Shown piece by piece: positions 44,958 to 54,315 of a stretch of 64,000 nt of DNA (the first letter of the stretch is position 1; every line of letters starts with the position of its first letter). This DNA is from an uncultured Aquimarina sp. (GTDB lineage: Bacteria > Bacteroidota > Bacteroidia > Flavobacteriales > Flavobacteriaceae): positions 620,001-684,000 of the forward strand of contig CANMSO010000001.1 in NCBI GenBank assembly GCA_947500545.1, given 5' to 3'. Position numbers and translations under genes: made by a program. The notes under the pieces are model-generated. The model was not told the origin of the DNA, did no database searches, and saw nothing but the letters and a program-made list of their open reading frames with translations.

Positions 44958-45625
44958 TAAAATTTATCTACTAAAATGTTGAACCCAAATGAAAACGATA
45001 TATTATTTACAAAAATATCCTGAGAGCTAACTGTGTTATCAGGTAATGATTGCTCATCTATCGTAATCCATAATAAATTGAATCTAAGTCCTACATCAAA
45101 AGTTACTCTGTCAAAAAATGCATAGGAATATCCAATACCTAATAGGGAGCCAAAACCACCACCTTCACCTATTTGCTGTATAAATCCATCTTCCTGTTGT
45201 ATTCTTGTATCATCACGATAACGTACATATCCGGGTGCTATTTGAAAAAAGAGGGAACCACTTTCAATTTTCGAGAGATAATAGGATGCAAAAGGCCCTA
45301 TGAAAATATTCTCTGTAGTTCGCTCTACAGTTCCTGAATTATTACTACGATTAGCTGTTAAAATCCCACCAATAAGAAAACGGTCTTTTATAAATCGTCC
45401 GGTATTAAGACTAATCCCATACTCATTGGTAGAAGTAGTCTCTTCTGTTCCTTTAATTGAAATAGTACTGGAATTTATGGTGCCCGATAATCCCGTAAGC
45501 CATTTCCCTTTTCGGAAAGGAGTAACTATTGTATCATTGTGATGATTCTGACCAAAAACAGGAATATAGGTTGTTAATGTTAAATAAAGTATAGGTAATA
45601 TTTTGATGATATTGTAAAATCTCAT
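44957..45625 (-). CDS. outer membrane beta-barrel protein
   Basis: 222 residues, signal peptide ending VFGQ near residue 25. The mature part has repeated short strands (GKWLTGLSGTINSSTIS, FLIGGILTANRSNNS, GSLFFQIAPGYVRYRDD, FSFGFNILVDKF) and ends in Phe, as in eight-strand OmpA/OmpW-like barrels. It lies 21 bases after the HtrA gene, matching the barrel-HtrA pairing at 8813-10567, and before the Omp85-like gene. Confidence 0.8.
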   Translation of the reverse strand: MRFYNIIKILPILYLTLTTYIPVFGQNHHNDTIVTPFRKGKWLTGLSGTINSSTISIKGTEETTSTNEYGISLNTGRFIKDRFLIGGILTANRSNNSGTVERTTENIFIGPFASYYLSKIESGSLFFQIAPGYVRYRDDTRIQQEDGFIQQIGEGGGFGSLLGIGYSYAFFDRVTFDVGLRFNLLWITIDEQSLPDNTVSSQDIFVNNISFSFGFNILVDKF

Positions 45626-45646
45626 TAGGAATATAAATGTGTTCGT

Positions 45647-46657
45647 TTACCTTTTTATGACCATTATTGCTCCGTTACGAAGTACTTTTATCTCAAATGG
45701 ATCGGATGGTTTTAGGTTTTTGGCTAATTCACCCAGTTCTAATAAAGATTCATCAGTTAAATCAAATTCGATATCATTAAATGCGAGAATAATATCCCCT
45801 CCGATAATTAATTTTTGACCATCTATTATTACTTCGGTATCACCACCTTGTAAACCCATCTTGTACAAAGTAGAACCAAAAACAACTCTTTGCACCAATA
45901 AACCGCTATTTTGGGGTACATTAAATAAACGTTTCATTTTACCAGTAAGCGGATAAGCATCAAAACCTAACCAGGGAGTTCTATGATTGGCAATTAGGTT
46001 TTTAGTAATGTTAGCAGTTGCCGCAAAACCAATACCTTCGAAACCACCAGATTTGGTAAGAATCTGACTAACTACTCCAATGACTTCACCTTTCATATTA
46101 AGCATTGGCCCTCCTGAATTACCAGTATTAATCGCTGCATCAGTTTGAATAAATTCTGCCTGTGTAAAAGGATTATTTCCTTGTTTATTTTTTATAATAC
46201 CGCTTACATAGCCAGAAGACAAAGAATGGGAATATCCAAAAGGCGCACCTACCACAAATACCTGTTCGCCAATTTTTACCTGATCAGAATCTCCAAAAGA
46301 AACAGTAACGGCATCCTTTTTCGGGATGTCCAGTTTTATCAAAGCGACGTCAGCTGTTTTAAAGGTAGAAATCACTTTTGCAGAAATAATTGTACCATCC
46401 AAAAAACGAACTCTTAATTGTTCGGCAGCATCAACCACATGCGAAGCAGTGATAATTTCGGAATCAGAAACCATAAAACCAGATCCTAAACCTTCTGAAG
46501 TAACTGTTTTAGTAATACCTGCATTAGACTGTAATTTAGCTTCTTGGGTAAAGATTACCACCACTGCCGGGTTTACCGTTTCATAGAGTGTTGATAGATC
46601 TTGCGATCTACAAATACAGATCATAAAAAAGAATAGGAGGAAAGGGGTATTTTTCAT
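45647..46657 (-). CDS. HtrA/DegP-like periplasmic serine protease with PDZ domain
   Basis: 336 residues, signal peptide ending CRSQ. Triad His73 (ITASHVVD), Asp103 (TADVALIKLD) and Ser181 (NTGNSGGP), and one PDZ domain (residues ~245-335; GLLVQRVVFGSTLYKMGLQG, GGDIILAFNDIEF). It aligns with the protein at 9524 over its whole length, including the GFEGIGFAATANITKNL stretch after the protease domain. First gene of a three-gene envelope operon. Confidence 0.92.
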   Translation of the reverse strand: MKNTPFLLFFFMICICRSQDLSTLYETVNPAVVVIFTQEAKLQSNAGITKTVTSEGLGSGFMVSDSEIITASHVVDAAEQLRVRFLDGTIISAKVISTFKTADVALIKLDIPKKDAVTVSFGDSDQVKIGEQVFVVGAPFGYSHSLSSGYVSGIIKNKQGNNPFTQAEFIQTDAAINTGNSGGPMLNMKGEVIGVVSQILTKSGGFEGIGFAATANITKNLIANHRTPWLGFDAYPLTGKMKRLFNVPQNSGLLVQRVVFGSTLYKMGLQGGDTEVIIDGQKLIIGGDIILAFNDIEFDLTDESLLELGELAKNLKPSDPFEIKVLRNGAIMVIKR

Positions 46658-46814
46658 GATGATATTTTATAAATTCTAAAATACTAATTAGTGATGTTTA
46701 ATTTATTATCATTTAAGTTCAATAGGGCACAATACTTCATTTATAATTTTAATGTCTCTTAAAACGATCCTTTTATGATACCATTCTGACAGCTTGGCAG
46801 CAGATTCCATAATA

Positions 46815-46866
46815 GTCTCATTTACCGTCTTTTTTAGTAGTTTTGTAAAATAACTTTTTATGAGAC
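46815..46866. promoter_or_regulatory. recombinase promoter flanked by inverted repeats
   Basis: GTCTCAT (46815-46821) and ATGAGAC (46860-46866) form a perfect 7-bp inverted repeat around TAGTTTTG (46838-46845), which fits the TAnnTTTG -7 box. The recombinase ATG is at 46871. The layout suggests autoregulation or a recombination site next to the gene, as is common for resolvases. Confidence 0.45.
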
Positions 46867-46870
46867 AATT

Positions 46871-47437
46871 ATGATAGTTGGATATGCCAGGGTCTCGACT
46901 CCCGATCAAAAATTAGAATCCCAAATCGACTTGCTTAAAGAAGCAGGTTGTGAAAAAATCTATACTGATATTGCCAGTGGAGTGAGGGAGGACCGTTCCG
47001 GATTAAAAGAGATGCTAAAATATCTCAGAAAAGGGGATAAGGTACTTACCTATAAAAATGACCGAATTTTTCGATCCTTAAAAAATATGATTGACCTCAT
47101 AGATCAGTTTAATGAGAAAGGAGTTCACTTTAAAAGTTTAAGTGAACCAGAATTTGATACCACATCGGCTAATGGGAAGTTTTTATTACAAATATTTGCT
47201 GCAGTAGCAGAATTTGAAAGGAATTTGATCAGTGAACGTACAAAAGTGGGGCTCTCTAACGCCCGAAAACGAAAGAAGCTCTTAGGTAGGCCCAAAGGCC
47301 CAAAAAAGGAAACCATAGAAAAATACCAGTACGCCAAACATCTTTATGATAATATGAATCTTCCAATAGAACAGGCCTGCAAAAGGGCAGGGGTGAGTAA
47401 GGCTACTTTTTACAGAGTGGAGAAGGAGAATTCCTAA
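46871..47437 (+). CDS. serine recombinase (resolvase/invertase family)
   Basis: 188 residues. The N-terminal catalytic domain has the nucleophile Ser9 in YARVSTPDQ, the conserved Arg cluster (REDRSGL, RIFRSLKNM) and AVAEFERNLISERTKVGL; the C-terminal ~45 residues are a helix-turn-helix (IEQACKRAGVSKATFYRVEK). Small resolvases of this kind act on nearby sites in transposons, plasmids or invertible segments. It lies next to the ABC-3C defence genes and may be what mobilised them. No invertible segment with long inverted repeats was found. Confidence 0.93.
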   Translation: MIVGYARVSTPDQKLESQIDLLKEAGCEKIYTDIASGVREDRSGLKEMLKYLRKGDKVLTYKNDRIFRSLKNMIDLIDQFNEKGVHFKSLSEPEFDTTSANGKFLLQIFAAVAEFERNLISERTKVGLSNARKRKKLLGRPKGPKKETIEKYQYAKHLYDNMNLPIEQACKRAGVSKATFYRVEKENS

Positions 47438-47627
47438 ATTACTTGTATACTTATCAATTATGTGTAATTTTTAGTTTTTTTATTACGAATTTTCTTGTTA
47501 ATTTCGGTTTTACAATCGTCATATTTATTACCCCATAATTGTTGTTGAAGTAAAATTTCTAACATATTCTGTTGGTATTCTATTTTATCGATAATTGTTT
47601 TCTACTAACTTTTGGTAATGTTACAAT

Positions 47628-48788
47628 ATGGTGAAAACTTCATCACATGATGCTCAAGGGCAAATGCTCGGGTATCTCTTTCAAATTGAAAGAGCTCTTT
47701 TTTGGTTAAGTGAACTTAAAGCTGGAGGAATTGTCGGAGTTGAATGTGGAGATGATTTGGTAATTAAGGAAAATGTTTCCGGGTATACTACTTTTGAACA
47801 AGATAAGAGTAGTATTTCGACAAAAATTCCTTATTCAGATTTGAGTTCTGATTTATGGAAAACTTTAGGCATATGGCTTGACAAGTTAAATGATGATTCA
47901 GTTGAGATCAATTCATCTTATTTTATTATGGTCACAAATAAAAAGATTCCGGCTGGTAGATTAGTCTGGAAACTATCTAAAGCAGAGAGTGATGATGAAC
48001 TTGAAGATGCGTTAAAGACGTTAAAAAGTACTGGGGCCAAACATAAGGGGAAACTTAAATCGACGATAACACACGTACTTTCTTTTAAAGATGATACAAT
48101 CAAAAGTTTAATAAAGAGAATAAAAGTCTTCGATAATAGTTGCTCTAATAATCCTGTTTTTAAAGAAGGAATAAAACAAAACATGAAAATAGGAAAAGAC
48201 ATTCCTTTTCAAAATATTTATGAAAGTTATTTGGGTTGGACATTTAGTAAAGTGACCGAAAGCTGGAATAAAAAGGAACAAGCATGGTTAGATGTGGATT
48301 CATTTATTTCTTTATCAAATCATTTGATACAACAATATTCGACTAGACCATTCATTGAAAAAACAATAGAAAACCTTCCAATTACTGAAAAACAAATAAA
48401 TAAACACAAAAAGGAAAATTTTGTGAGGCAACTTGAGGAAATTGATTTAAGCGAAGAAGAAAAAATTGAAGCAATAAATGATTATTTAAGAGCTTCCTCA
48501 GAAAAAACCCGGTATGCAAAAGAAGCTAATGTAACCCTGATTGATTGGAGACAATTTGAAAATGATTTAGAAGAAAGATGGAGCGCAATTTTTAGGCCAA
48601 ATTCAAGGTTATCTGGCAACTCTAATGTGGATAAAGGTTATAAAACGTATTATGAAACGATGAATCACAAAGAAAAACTTTGTGGCATTCAAACAGAGCA
48701 ATATTATACTACTAAAGGAGCTTACCACAGGTTAGCTAATAAAATAAAATTAGGATGGCATCCACTATGGAAAAACTTATTTACTTAA
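47628..48788 (+). CDS. ABC-3C system effector with Cap4-like dsDNA nuclease domain
   Basis: 386 residues, cytosolic. The N-terminal ~70 residues match the Cap4/DUF4297-type restriction-endonuclease fold: GYLFQIERALFWL, an acidic pair in ECGDDLVI (Asp42/Asp43) and FEQDKSS (Glu57, Lys60) as the PD-(D/E)xK-like site. The C-terminal part (~300-386) corresponds to the ABC-3C C-terminal domain that couples to the other components. ABC-three-component systems are predicted anti-phage systems (Krishnan, Burroughs, Iyer and Aravind, 2020). It overlaps the next gene by about 22 bases. Confidence 0.8.
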   Translation: MVKTSSHDAQGQMLGYLFQIERALFWLSELKAGGIVGVECGDDLVIKENVSGYTTFEQDKSSISTKIPYSDLSSDLWKTLGIWLDKLNDDSVEINSSYFIMVTNKKIPAGRLVWKLSKAESDDELEDALKTLKSTGAKHKGKLKSTITHVLSFKDDTIKSLIKRIKVFDNSCSNNPVFKEGIKQNMKIGKDIPFQNIYESYLGWTFSKVTESWNKKEQAWLDVDSFISLSNHLIQQYSTRPFIEKTIENLPITEKQINKHKKENFVRQLEEIDLSEEEKIEAINDYLRASSEKTRYAKEANVTLIDWRQFENDLEERWSAIFRPNSRLSGNSNVDKGYKTYYETMNHKEKLCGIQTEQYYTTKGAYHRLANKIKLGWHPLWKNLFT

Positions 48789-49270
48789 ATGAAATAGAAG
48801 AGTACGATATAATGCATAATAATGTATTAGGTGCTCGTAGTTTATGGCAATTTACCAAATTCTATTCTGAATATCATGAAAAAAGAGAAAGCCCAGACTT
48901 ATTATTATTTATGCCCATATTACCAATCGTATTAAGTAATAATTCTTGTAATTCAATTTGCAGGAGGAATTTTAATGAAGGTAGCCTGATTAAGGTTTTG
49001 ATTGAAGATAAAGGAGTATTTCTAGGCCTACAAAAAAGGATGGAAGATATGTCATCAATCACATTTAATTCTCTGAGAGTAGCTTTTGCGTCAAATTTAT
49101 TAACCATAGACAAAACGGATTTTAAAATTAGATCTTTAACAAATGTTAATCCTAGTTTTGATGTGCCTAAAGATTACAATGATATCATATTAGCATCTAA
49201 AAGATTGGGAGCTTGGTTCTCGAAGTATAGTATTAATCAAATAACTAATTACCTAAATATCACTTTTTAA
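48767..49270 (+). CDS. ABC-3C middle component
   Basis: 167 residues from ATG 48767 (48755 is also possible). Helical protein (MEKLIYLNEIEEYDIMHNNV, LLLFMPILPIVLSN, KRLGAWFSKYSINQI) of the middle-component type of ABC-3C systems: FxxxPLxLPxxLN-like patterns and a C-terminal AKRLGxWF motif typical of the family. It overlaps the effector gene and shares its last base with the start of the ATPase gene, a tight three-gene unit. It probably bridges the effector and the ATPase. Confidence 0.75.
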   Translation: MEKLIYLNEIEEYDIMHNNVLGARSLWQFTKFYSEYHEKRESPDLLLFMPILPIVLSNNSCNSICRRNFNEGSLIKVLIEDKGVFLGLQKRMEDMSSITFNSLRVAFASNLLTIDKTDFKIRSLTNVNPSFDVPKDYNDIILASKRLGAWFSKYSINQITNYLNITF

Positions 49271-51240
49271 TGGACTTTAGAATTTCAAAAATATTACTAT
49301 GGCCAAAGGATAAATCATTAAGTATAAGAGAGATAGAATTCAAAACAAATAAAATAAATGTTATTACTGGAGATAGTGAGAGGGGAAAATCAGCTTTAAT
49401 CACAATTGTTGACTATTGTTTAGCAAGTGGCAAATGCCAGATTCCTACTGGTCTAATAAGAAATAAGACTAGTTGGTTCGGTGTTTTGATAGAGTTAGAT
49501 AATATAAAACTTCTTTTAGCAAGAAGAGAACCAGGTGAAAATCAATCTTCAGGTGATATGTTAATGAAAGAAAGTACCTCTAATATTGAAATACCCTCAA
49601 TAATTTATGGTAAAACACATAATTATGAACAGGTAAAATACAGACTTGATGAATTAGCACAATTGACAAACTTAGGATTTGAGCCTGATTCAGATTCAGG
49701 TTTCAAAGCAAGACCTGGTTTTAGAGATATGGTTTCATTTGTCTTTCAACCACAATACATAATTGCGAACCCCAGAACATTATTTTATCGTTCTGATACT
49801 TATGAGCATAGAGAAAAATTGAAAACAATTTTTCCATATATACTTGGAGCAATAGATGATAAAATTTTAAAAGCCCAAGAAGAACTTAAGGAATTATTAA
49901 AAGAGTCTGCCTCTCTAGAAAGACAAATAGAAAACAATGAAAAGTTATCTGCGAATTGGGATTCACAAATAAAAACGTATTATCTGCGAGCTAAAGAGTT
50001 TGGATTATTAAATCAAGCACCTTATCCTAATGATGACTGGAAAACTGACAGATATGTAAGGCACTTATCCACAATACCTATAAGAATTGAGCAAGATGGC
50101 TTGCCATATATTGAAGTAGGTACGACTAATAGTATAACCACAAAAATAAATAACCTTAAAGACCGTGAGATAGAAATTTCACAAGAAATAGAATCATTAA
50201 GACATAGACAAATATTAGTAAAGAATGTTTGGTCAAGTAATTCAGAATATAATCAATCAATACTTGATCAATATGGAAGAACTGGCAGTGTAGATTGGTT
50301 TTCAAAGAAAATAAAAAATCAATTTTGTCCATTTTGCAACTCAGAATCCACTGAAAGCATTGAATACGTAGAAAAATTAGTGGAAGTAAGTAAATCATTA
50401 AAAGAGAAGGCAACACAATCTAATGAAATTAGAAAAGTACTTGATCGAGAACTTCTTGATGTCAATAAGAGATTAAAATTTAATGAGGATCAATTAAATG
50501 GTATAAGATCAGAATTAAACGATTTAAGAAGACAAGATTCCAAATACAAGACTCAAAATCAATCCTCAAATTCAATATTAAGATTCGTAGGTGAATTAGA
50601 GAGTAAACTAAGTGATTATGAAATGTTGTTTCAAGATAAAGGCTTGGTAGAACGGTTAGGCAATCTAAAAGTTAGAATTAGGAATCTAAGATCTATCATC
50701 GACAAAGATAAAATAAGACAGAAACAAAAAAATGCTTTGAATAGAGTACGTTCTTCAGTTGAATATTATTCCAAAATTTTCAAAGCTGAAAGGAGTAATG
50801 ACCCAACTGAACTGGACATTGTAAATTTGACTTTAAAGTTCTTGGGAGATAAAAGAGAAGATTTTCTTTGGGAAATAGGAAGTGGTTCTAACTATATGGC
50901 GTATCATATTTCTACGTTACTAGGATTACAAGAATTATTTTTAAGAAATGAAAGGCATCCAGTTCCAAATTTCTTATTTCTAGATCAACCAAGCCAGGCT
51001 TATTTCCCAGAATTAGGAGGTAAAACCAAAGAGACTTTACAAGGAGATGATTTTGAAAGAGTAAAGAGGATTTTTAAAGCCCTAGATGGAGCCATCCAAA
51101 GAACTGAAGGTAAATTACAAATAATAGTTTTGGAGCACGCTGGCTCTGGGGTTTGGTCTGAATTTGATTCCGTTCATAAAGTATTTCGATGGAGAGATGA
51201 CGAAGAAGATAAAGCATTAATACCAGAAAATTGGATTTAG
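49270..51240 (+). CDS. ABC-3C ATPase, DUF3732 SMC/Rad50-like
   Basis: 656 residues. Walker A is GDSERGKS (34-41), there is a long coiled-coil region (residues ~195-500) with a zinc-hook CPFC (Cys353/Cys356), an ABC signature-like EIGSGSNYM, and Walker B FLFLDQPSQ (Asp572). DUF3732 proteins are the ATPases of ABC-3C systems and resemble Rad50 and Wadjet-like SMC proteins. It likely senses foreign DNA or its replication and licenses the Cap4-like nuclease (inference from the family). Confidence 0.88.
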   Translation: MDFRISKILLWPKDKSLSIREIEFKTNKINVITGDSERGKSALITIVDYCLASGKCQIPTGLIRNKTSWFGVLIELDNIKLLLARREPGENQSSGDMLMKESTSNIEIPSIIYGKTHNYEQVKYRLDELAQLTNLGFEPDSDSGFKARPGFRDMVSFVFQPQYIIANPRTLFYRSDTYEHREKLKTIFPYILGAIDDKILKAQEELKELLKESASLERQIENNEKLSANWDSQIKTYYLRAKEFGLLNQAPYPNDDWKTDRYVRHLSTIPIRIEQDGLPYIEVGTTNSITTKINNLKDREIEISQEIESLRHRQILVKNVWSSNSEYNQSILDQYGRTGSVDWFSKKIKNQFCPFCNSESTESIEYVEKLVEVSKSLKEKATQSNEIRKVLDRELLDVNKRLKFNEDQLNGIRSELNDLRRQDSKYKTQNQSSNSILRFVGELESKLSDYEMLFQDKGLVERLGNLKVRIRNLRSIIDKDKIRQKQKNALNRVRSSVEYYSKIFKAERSNDPTELDIVNLTLKFLGDKREDFLWEIGSGSNYMAYHISTLLGLQELFLRNERHPVPNFLFLDQPSQAYFPELGGKTKETLQGDDFERVKRIFKALDGAIQRTEGKLQIIVLEHAGSGVWSEFDSVHKVFRWRDDEEDKALIPENWI

Positions 51241-51262
51241 GTTAACTCCTTAAAGGCAAATA

Positions 51263-51277
51263 TTATGTAAAATAGAA
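51263..51277 (+). repeat. 15-mer shared with 10768-10782 and 52049-52063
   Basis: TTATGTAAAATAGAA lies 31 bases before the start of the 65-residue protein, the paralogue of the protein at 11052 that also has this word upstream. Confidence 0.5.
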
Positions 51278-51308
51278 AATATAGCAAAATTAATATATTT
51301 AAAGAAAG

Positions 51309-51506
51309 ATGGAAGATCCAAGTAGCAATGATTACCTAGACATTATAAAGCATGAAATGCGGGTAGAAAGTACAGAAACAGTTAACCGACAATTTATTAA
51401 TCAAATTGTTCTGAGAGCTGGTGGAAAAATTACAGATATCGACGACATTATTAAACTTCCAGAGGTAAAAGAAATCAATGATGATTTGTTCTATATCAAA
51501 CTATAA
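51309..51506 (+). CDS. conserved small protein, paralogue of the one at 11052
   Basis: 65 residues, ATG start, 68 bases after the ABC-3C ATPase gene. It shares HEM-V, ETVNRQFI, IVLRAGGKI, DIDDI and VKEINDDLFYIK with the protein at 11052-11258. No signal, no membrane helix, no family recognised. Its repeated location beside mobile or defence genes and the shared upstream 15-mer suggest that both copies came with accessory DNA. Confidence 0.65.
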   Translation: MEDPSSNDYLDIIKHEMRVESTETVNRQFINQIVLRAGGKITDIDDIIKLPEVKEINDDLFYIKL

Positions 51507-51612
51507 AATTAAGATCTCTGAGAATCGCATATTTGAAAATTTCTGGACCCATTGTACAGAATATTCGATTTATAGAAACTGTTTGCTAGGCTTATAATTG
51601 TATATTTATCTT

Positions 51613-51783
51613 ATGAACGTCAAGTTTACGAAAAAACAAGAAATGTATATTGAGGAACTAGTTGCTTCTGGAGAATATAAAAACAAAAGTGAAGTCGTTA
51701 GAGACGCATTACGGCTTCATAGAATTTATAGAGAAACGCTAGTAAAAGATCTTCTCGAGGATTTAAACCAAAATCAACGTTAA
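51613..51783 (+). CDS. ribbon-helix-helix antitoxin-like protein (ParD/CopG type), orphan
   Basis: 56 residues from ATG 51613 (51598 gives five more residues). The sequence MNVKFTKKQEMYIEELVASG, then YKNKSEVVRDALRL, is a classical ParD-type ribbon-helix-helix: a beta strand followed by two helices with the conserved G-Y-x-N-x-S-E-V-V-R-x-A. ParD normally precedes a ParE toxin, but the next ~400 bases hold no ParE-like frame on this strand. It is therefore an orphan antitoxin or a remnant. Confidence 0.8.
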   Translation: MNVKFTKKQEMYIEELVASGEYKNKSEVVRDALRLHRIYRETLVKDLLEDLNQNQR

Positions 51784-52204
<421 letters not shown>

Positions 52205-52924
52205 TTGAAAGAATTAAACCCCGTAAAGTATCTTTTGTATGTAAGCTGTTTTGCTGTGATTATATCATCACTTTTTTTTGACAAATACTATTTAAGAATT
52301 GTACTGCCAATCACCTTATTGTTTCTATTGCTCACGTATCTGCATGAAGGTTTAAGTAGAAAACATATAAAAATCAATTTCTTTTTTGTTGCTACGGTGC
52401 TGTGTCTAATGATATCCGATTATTTGATTTATGTAGGTTTTATAGCGTATTTCTCATACATATGTATTTGTATCACTTTATATGCCTTACTTTCTTCTTT
52501 GGCGTTAAAGGAATATTTCGGATATATCAAATTTCCGTGGAAAAGAACATCAATAGTATCATTATTCATTAGTATAGGTTTATTGGCCTATCTTATTTTT
52601 TCAATTTCAGGATTAATACTAAAAGTACTGCCCAATGTTATGCCATATATTGTATTCACTACTTTGGCATTACTTCTATATTTAGGAATTTCTTATTACA
52701 TCTTCGTTTCAGACCTTTATAGTTATGGAATTAAACTACTTATATCGGCAGTTTTATGTCAATTTGTGGTTGGTTTTACAATTATTAATGAGATATTCTT
52801 ATTGAATAATTTATGTACGCTATGTATTGCTTCAGCACATATTTTAGGGATCTATCTATTTATGAGATTTTTGGTTAAACAAGATCCTACCATACTACAA
52901 GACGCTATCAAAAAACATCTGTAG
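52205..52924 (+). CDS. multi-pass membrane protein, YhhN/lysoplasmalogenase-like
   Basis: 239 residues from a TTG start (52205), with about eight membrane helices and very few charged residues. The layout resembles YhhN-family proteins, known as lysoplasmalogenases in eukaryotes, but the conserved acidic residues of that family are not clear here, so the call is tentative. It stands alone after the defence island, possibly marking the return to the ordinary chromosome. Confidence 0.55.
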   Translation: MKELNPVKYLLYVSCFAVIISSLFFDKYYLRIVLPITLLFLLLTYLHEGLSRKHIKINFFFVATVLCLMISDYLIYVGFIAYFSYICICITLYALLSSLALKEYFGYIKFPWKRTSIVSLFISIGLLAYLIFSISGLILKVLPNVMPYIVFTTLALLLYLGISYYIFVSDLYSYGIKLLISAVLCQFVVGFTIINEIFLLNNLCTLCIASAHILGIYLFMRFLVKQDPTILQDAIKKHL

Positions 52925-52963
52925 TACTCAAAAAGATGTAAAGAATAGAAAAAGAAATCTCAT

Positions 52964-53542
52964 CTATTGGTTGGTAATTGATGTATACTTTTTTTCAGAT
53001 AGTTTTGAGACCCGCCCTTTATAACCAATTGGTGTTCGCTGGTTACTATTGATTCTAATTGTACTAGTCAAGTTTGGAAACAAGGTAACAAACACTTTGT
53101 ATACTTCAGTGTTATTCCTAATATGATAGTTCAGCTTATAGGTATTCCTTCTCTCATTTTTAGTAATTTCAACCCGATATGGAACTCCATTAAATTCTAT
53201 TCCAACATCGCGATTGTTGTATGCCCCGGCCATTTGTTGTTCTCCATAATATGGTAAATACATTGTAATACTATCTCCTTTTACTTTAAAGTAATTAGGA
53301 TTTCCTATCAAATTAATAGTACCCACAGTACTTCCCGGAGGAATTAATCCGCTATTAGCAATAGTGTTTAAACTTCCTGAAACTAAAGGATTCGCTTGAT
53401 CTGACTCGATTTGAAAAGATTTTTGCGCAACTAAGTCATCAAGCAACTTACTTTTTGTCGTGGATGTACTTGTATTCTGTGAACTACTACACCCTATCCA
53501 TAGCCCCCCTCCTAACAGTAAAAAAAGAATTTTAATGTTCAT
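52964..53542 (-). CDS. DUF4251-family lipoprotein
   Basis: 192 residues from ATG 53542 (53569 is an alternative); the signal MNIKILFLLLGGGLWIGCSS gives a lipobox with Cys near residue 18. The DUF4251 core is clear: FQIESDQANPL, a glycine/Asn-rich loop and GNPNYFKVKGDSITMYLPYY, then IEFNGVPYRVEITKNER and the C-terminal strand pattern. The family is common and uncharacterised in Bacteroidota; envelope role inferred. Confidence 0.8.
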   Translation of the reverse strand: MNIKILFLLLGGGLWIGCSSSQNTSTSTTKSKLLDDLVAQKSFQIESDQANPLVSGSLNTIANSGLIPPGSTVGTINLIGNPNYFKVKGDSITMYLPYYGEQQMAGAYNNRDVGIEFNGVPYRVEITKNERRNTYKLNYHIRNNTEVYKVFVTLFPNLTSTIRINSNQRTPIGYKGRVSKLSEKKYTSITNQ

Positions 53543-53629
53543 AGCGTATTGTCTTAATGATTTGTGCAACAGTGAATTACTGTTGGTTTCTATACTGTAA
53601 TTTACGAAATTTAAGTCATTTTAAATGCA

Positions 53630-54202
53630 TCAAAACTTAAATTTCCCCTTCACAGAGAACATGTTTGGATTCGCATAAGGTCCAAAATTACCTTCGCTAA
53701 AATTTAGATCTTGTATTGCCTCAAGACTAAAATATTGATTTACATCATACCCAAAGCCATTAATTAATTTAAATTGTGCCGAAAATGGTGCTGGGCTTAG
53801 CAAGAAATCCCTGGTCAACTCAACTTCTCCTCCAGATAATAGATAAGATCTATTAGATATATATCGCTTTCCAAGAAGGGAAACTTTAAAAACTTCGGTT
53901 AAGTTGAATATTTTTAAATCCCCTCGAGTTTGAAGAAAAAGATTAGAATTTACTTTATAATCAATGGTAAATTGAGAATGCTGTCCAGGAGTTAGCTTAT
54001 GCCCATAAGAAATACCGCTAGTGGTTATTTTCGGCTCTTCCTGATCAGCAGGATTACTATCTGTTTCTTCTTGTGAGTAAATTGATATACATATTAAAAA
54101 TACTGATAAAAAGAGAGTTATATTTCTTTTTTTAAAGTTTTTGTTTAAGTGAAATAGAATTCGAATCCTATGTGTAGATGCTAATAAATCATTTTTTTTC
54201 AT
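53630..54202 (-). CDS. outer membrane beta-barrel-like protein
   Basis: 190 residues if started at ATG 54202 (54229 gives nine more). The hydrophobic signal core (ITLFLSVFLICISIYSQ) lies unusually far from both possible starts, ~30 residues in, so the true start is uncertain. The mature part contains alternating strands (GHKLTPGQHSQFTIDYKVN, LFLQTRGDLKIF, AQFKLINGFGYDVNQYFSL) and ends in KGKFKF with C-terminal Phe. Function unknown. Confidence 0.6.
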   Translation of the reverse strand: MKKNDLLASTHRIRILFHLNKNFKKRNITLFLSVFLICISIYSQEETDSNPADQEEPKITTSGISYGHKLTPGQHSQFTIDYKVNSNLFLQTRGDLKIFNLTEVFKVSLLGKRYISNRSYLLSGGEVELTRDFLLSPAPFSAQFKLINGFGYDVNQYFSLEAIQDLNFSEGNFGPYANPNMFSVKGKFKF

Positions 54203-54315
54203 GATGGTTATTATGCTGGTTGTGTTCATAAAGACTTTAATAAATATAGCAATGTTACAATAATTATAACATCATCATTAAATCCCGGTATAGTATAATA
54301 GCTTACTTTTGTCGG

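Noticed and set aside
46709..46909. Minus-strand frame of 66 codons over the recombinase start
   Set aside because: It overlaps the recombinase promoter, inverted repeats and coding start and shows no recognisable protein pattern.
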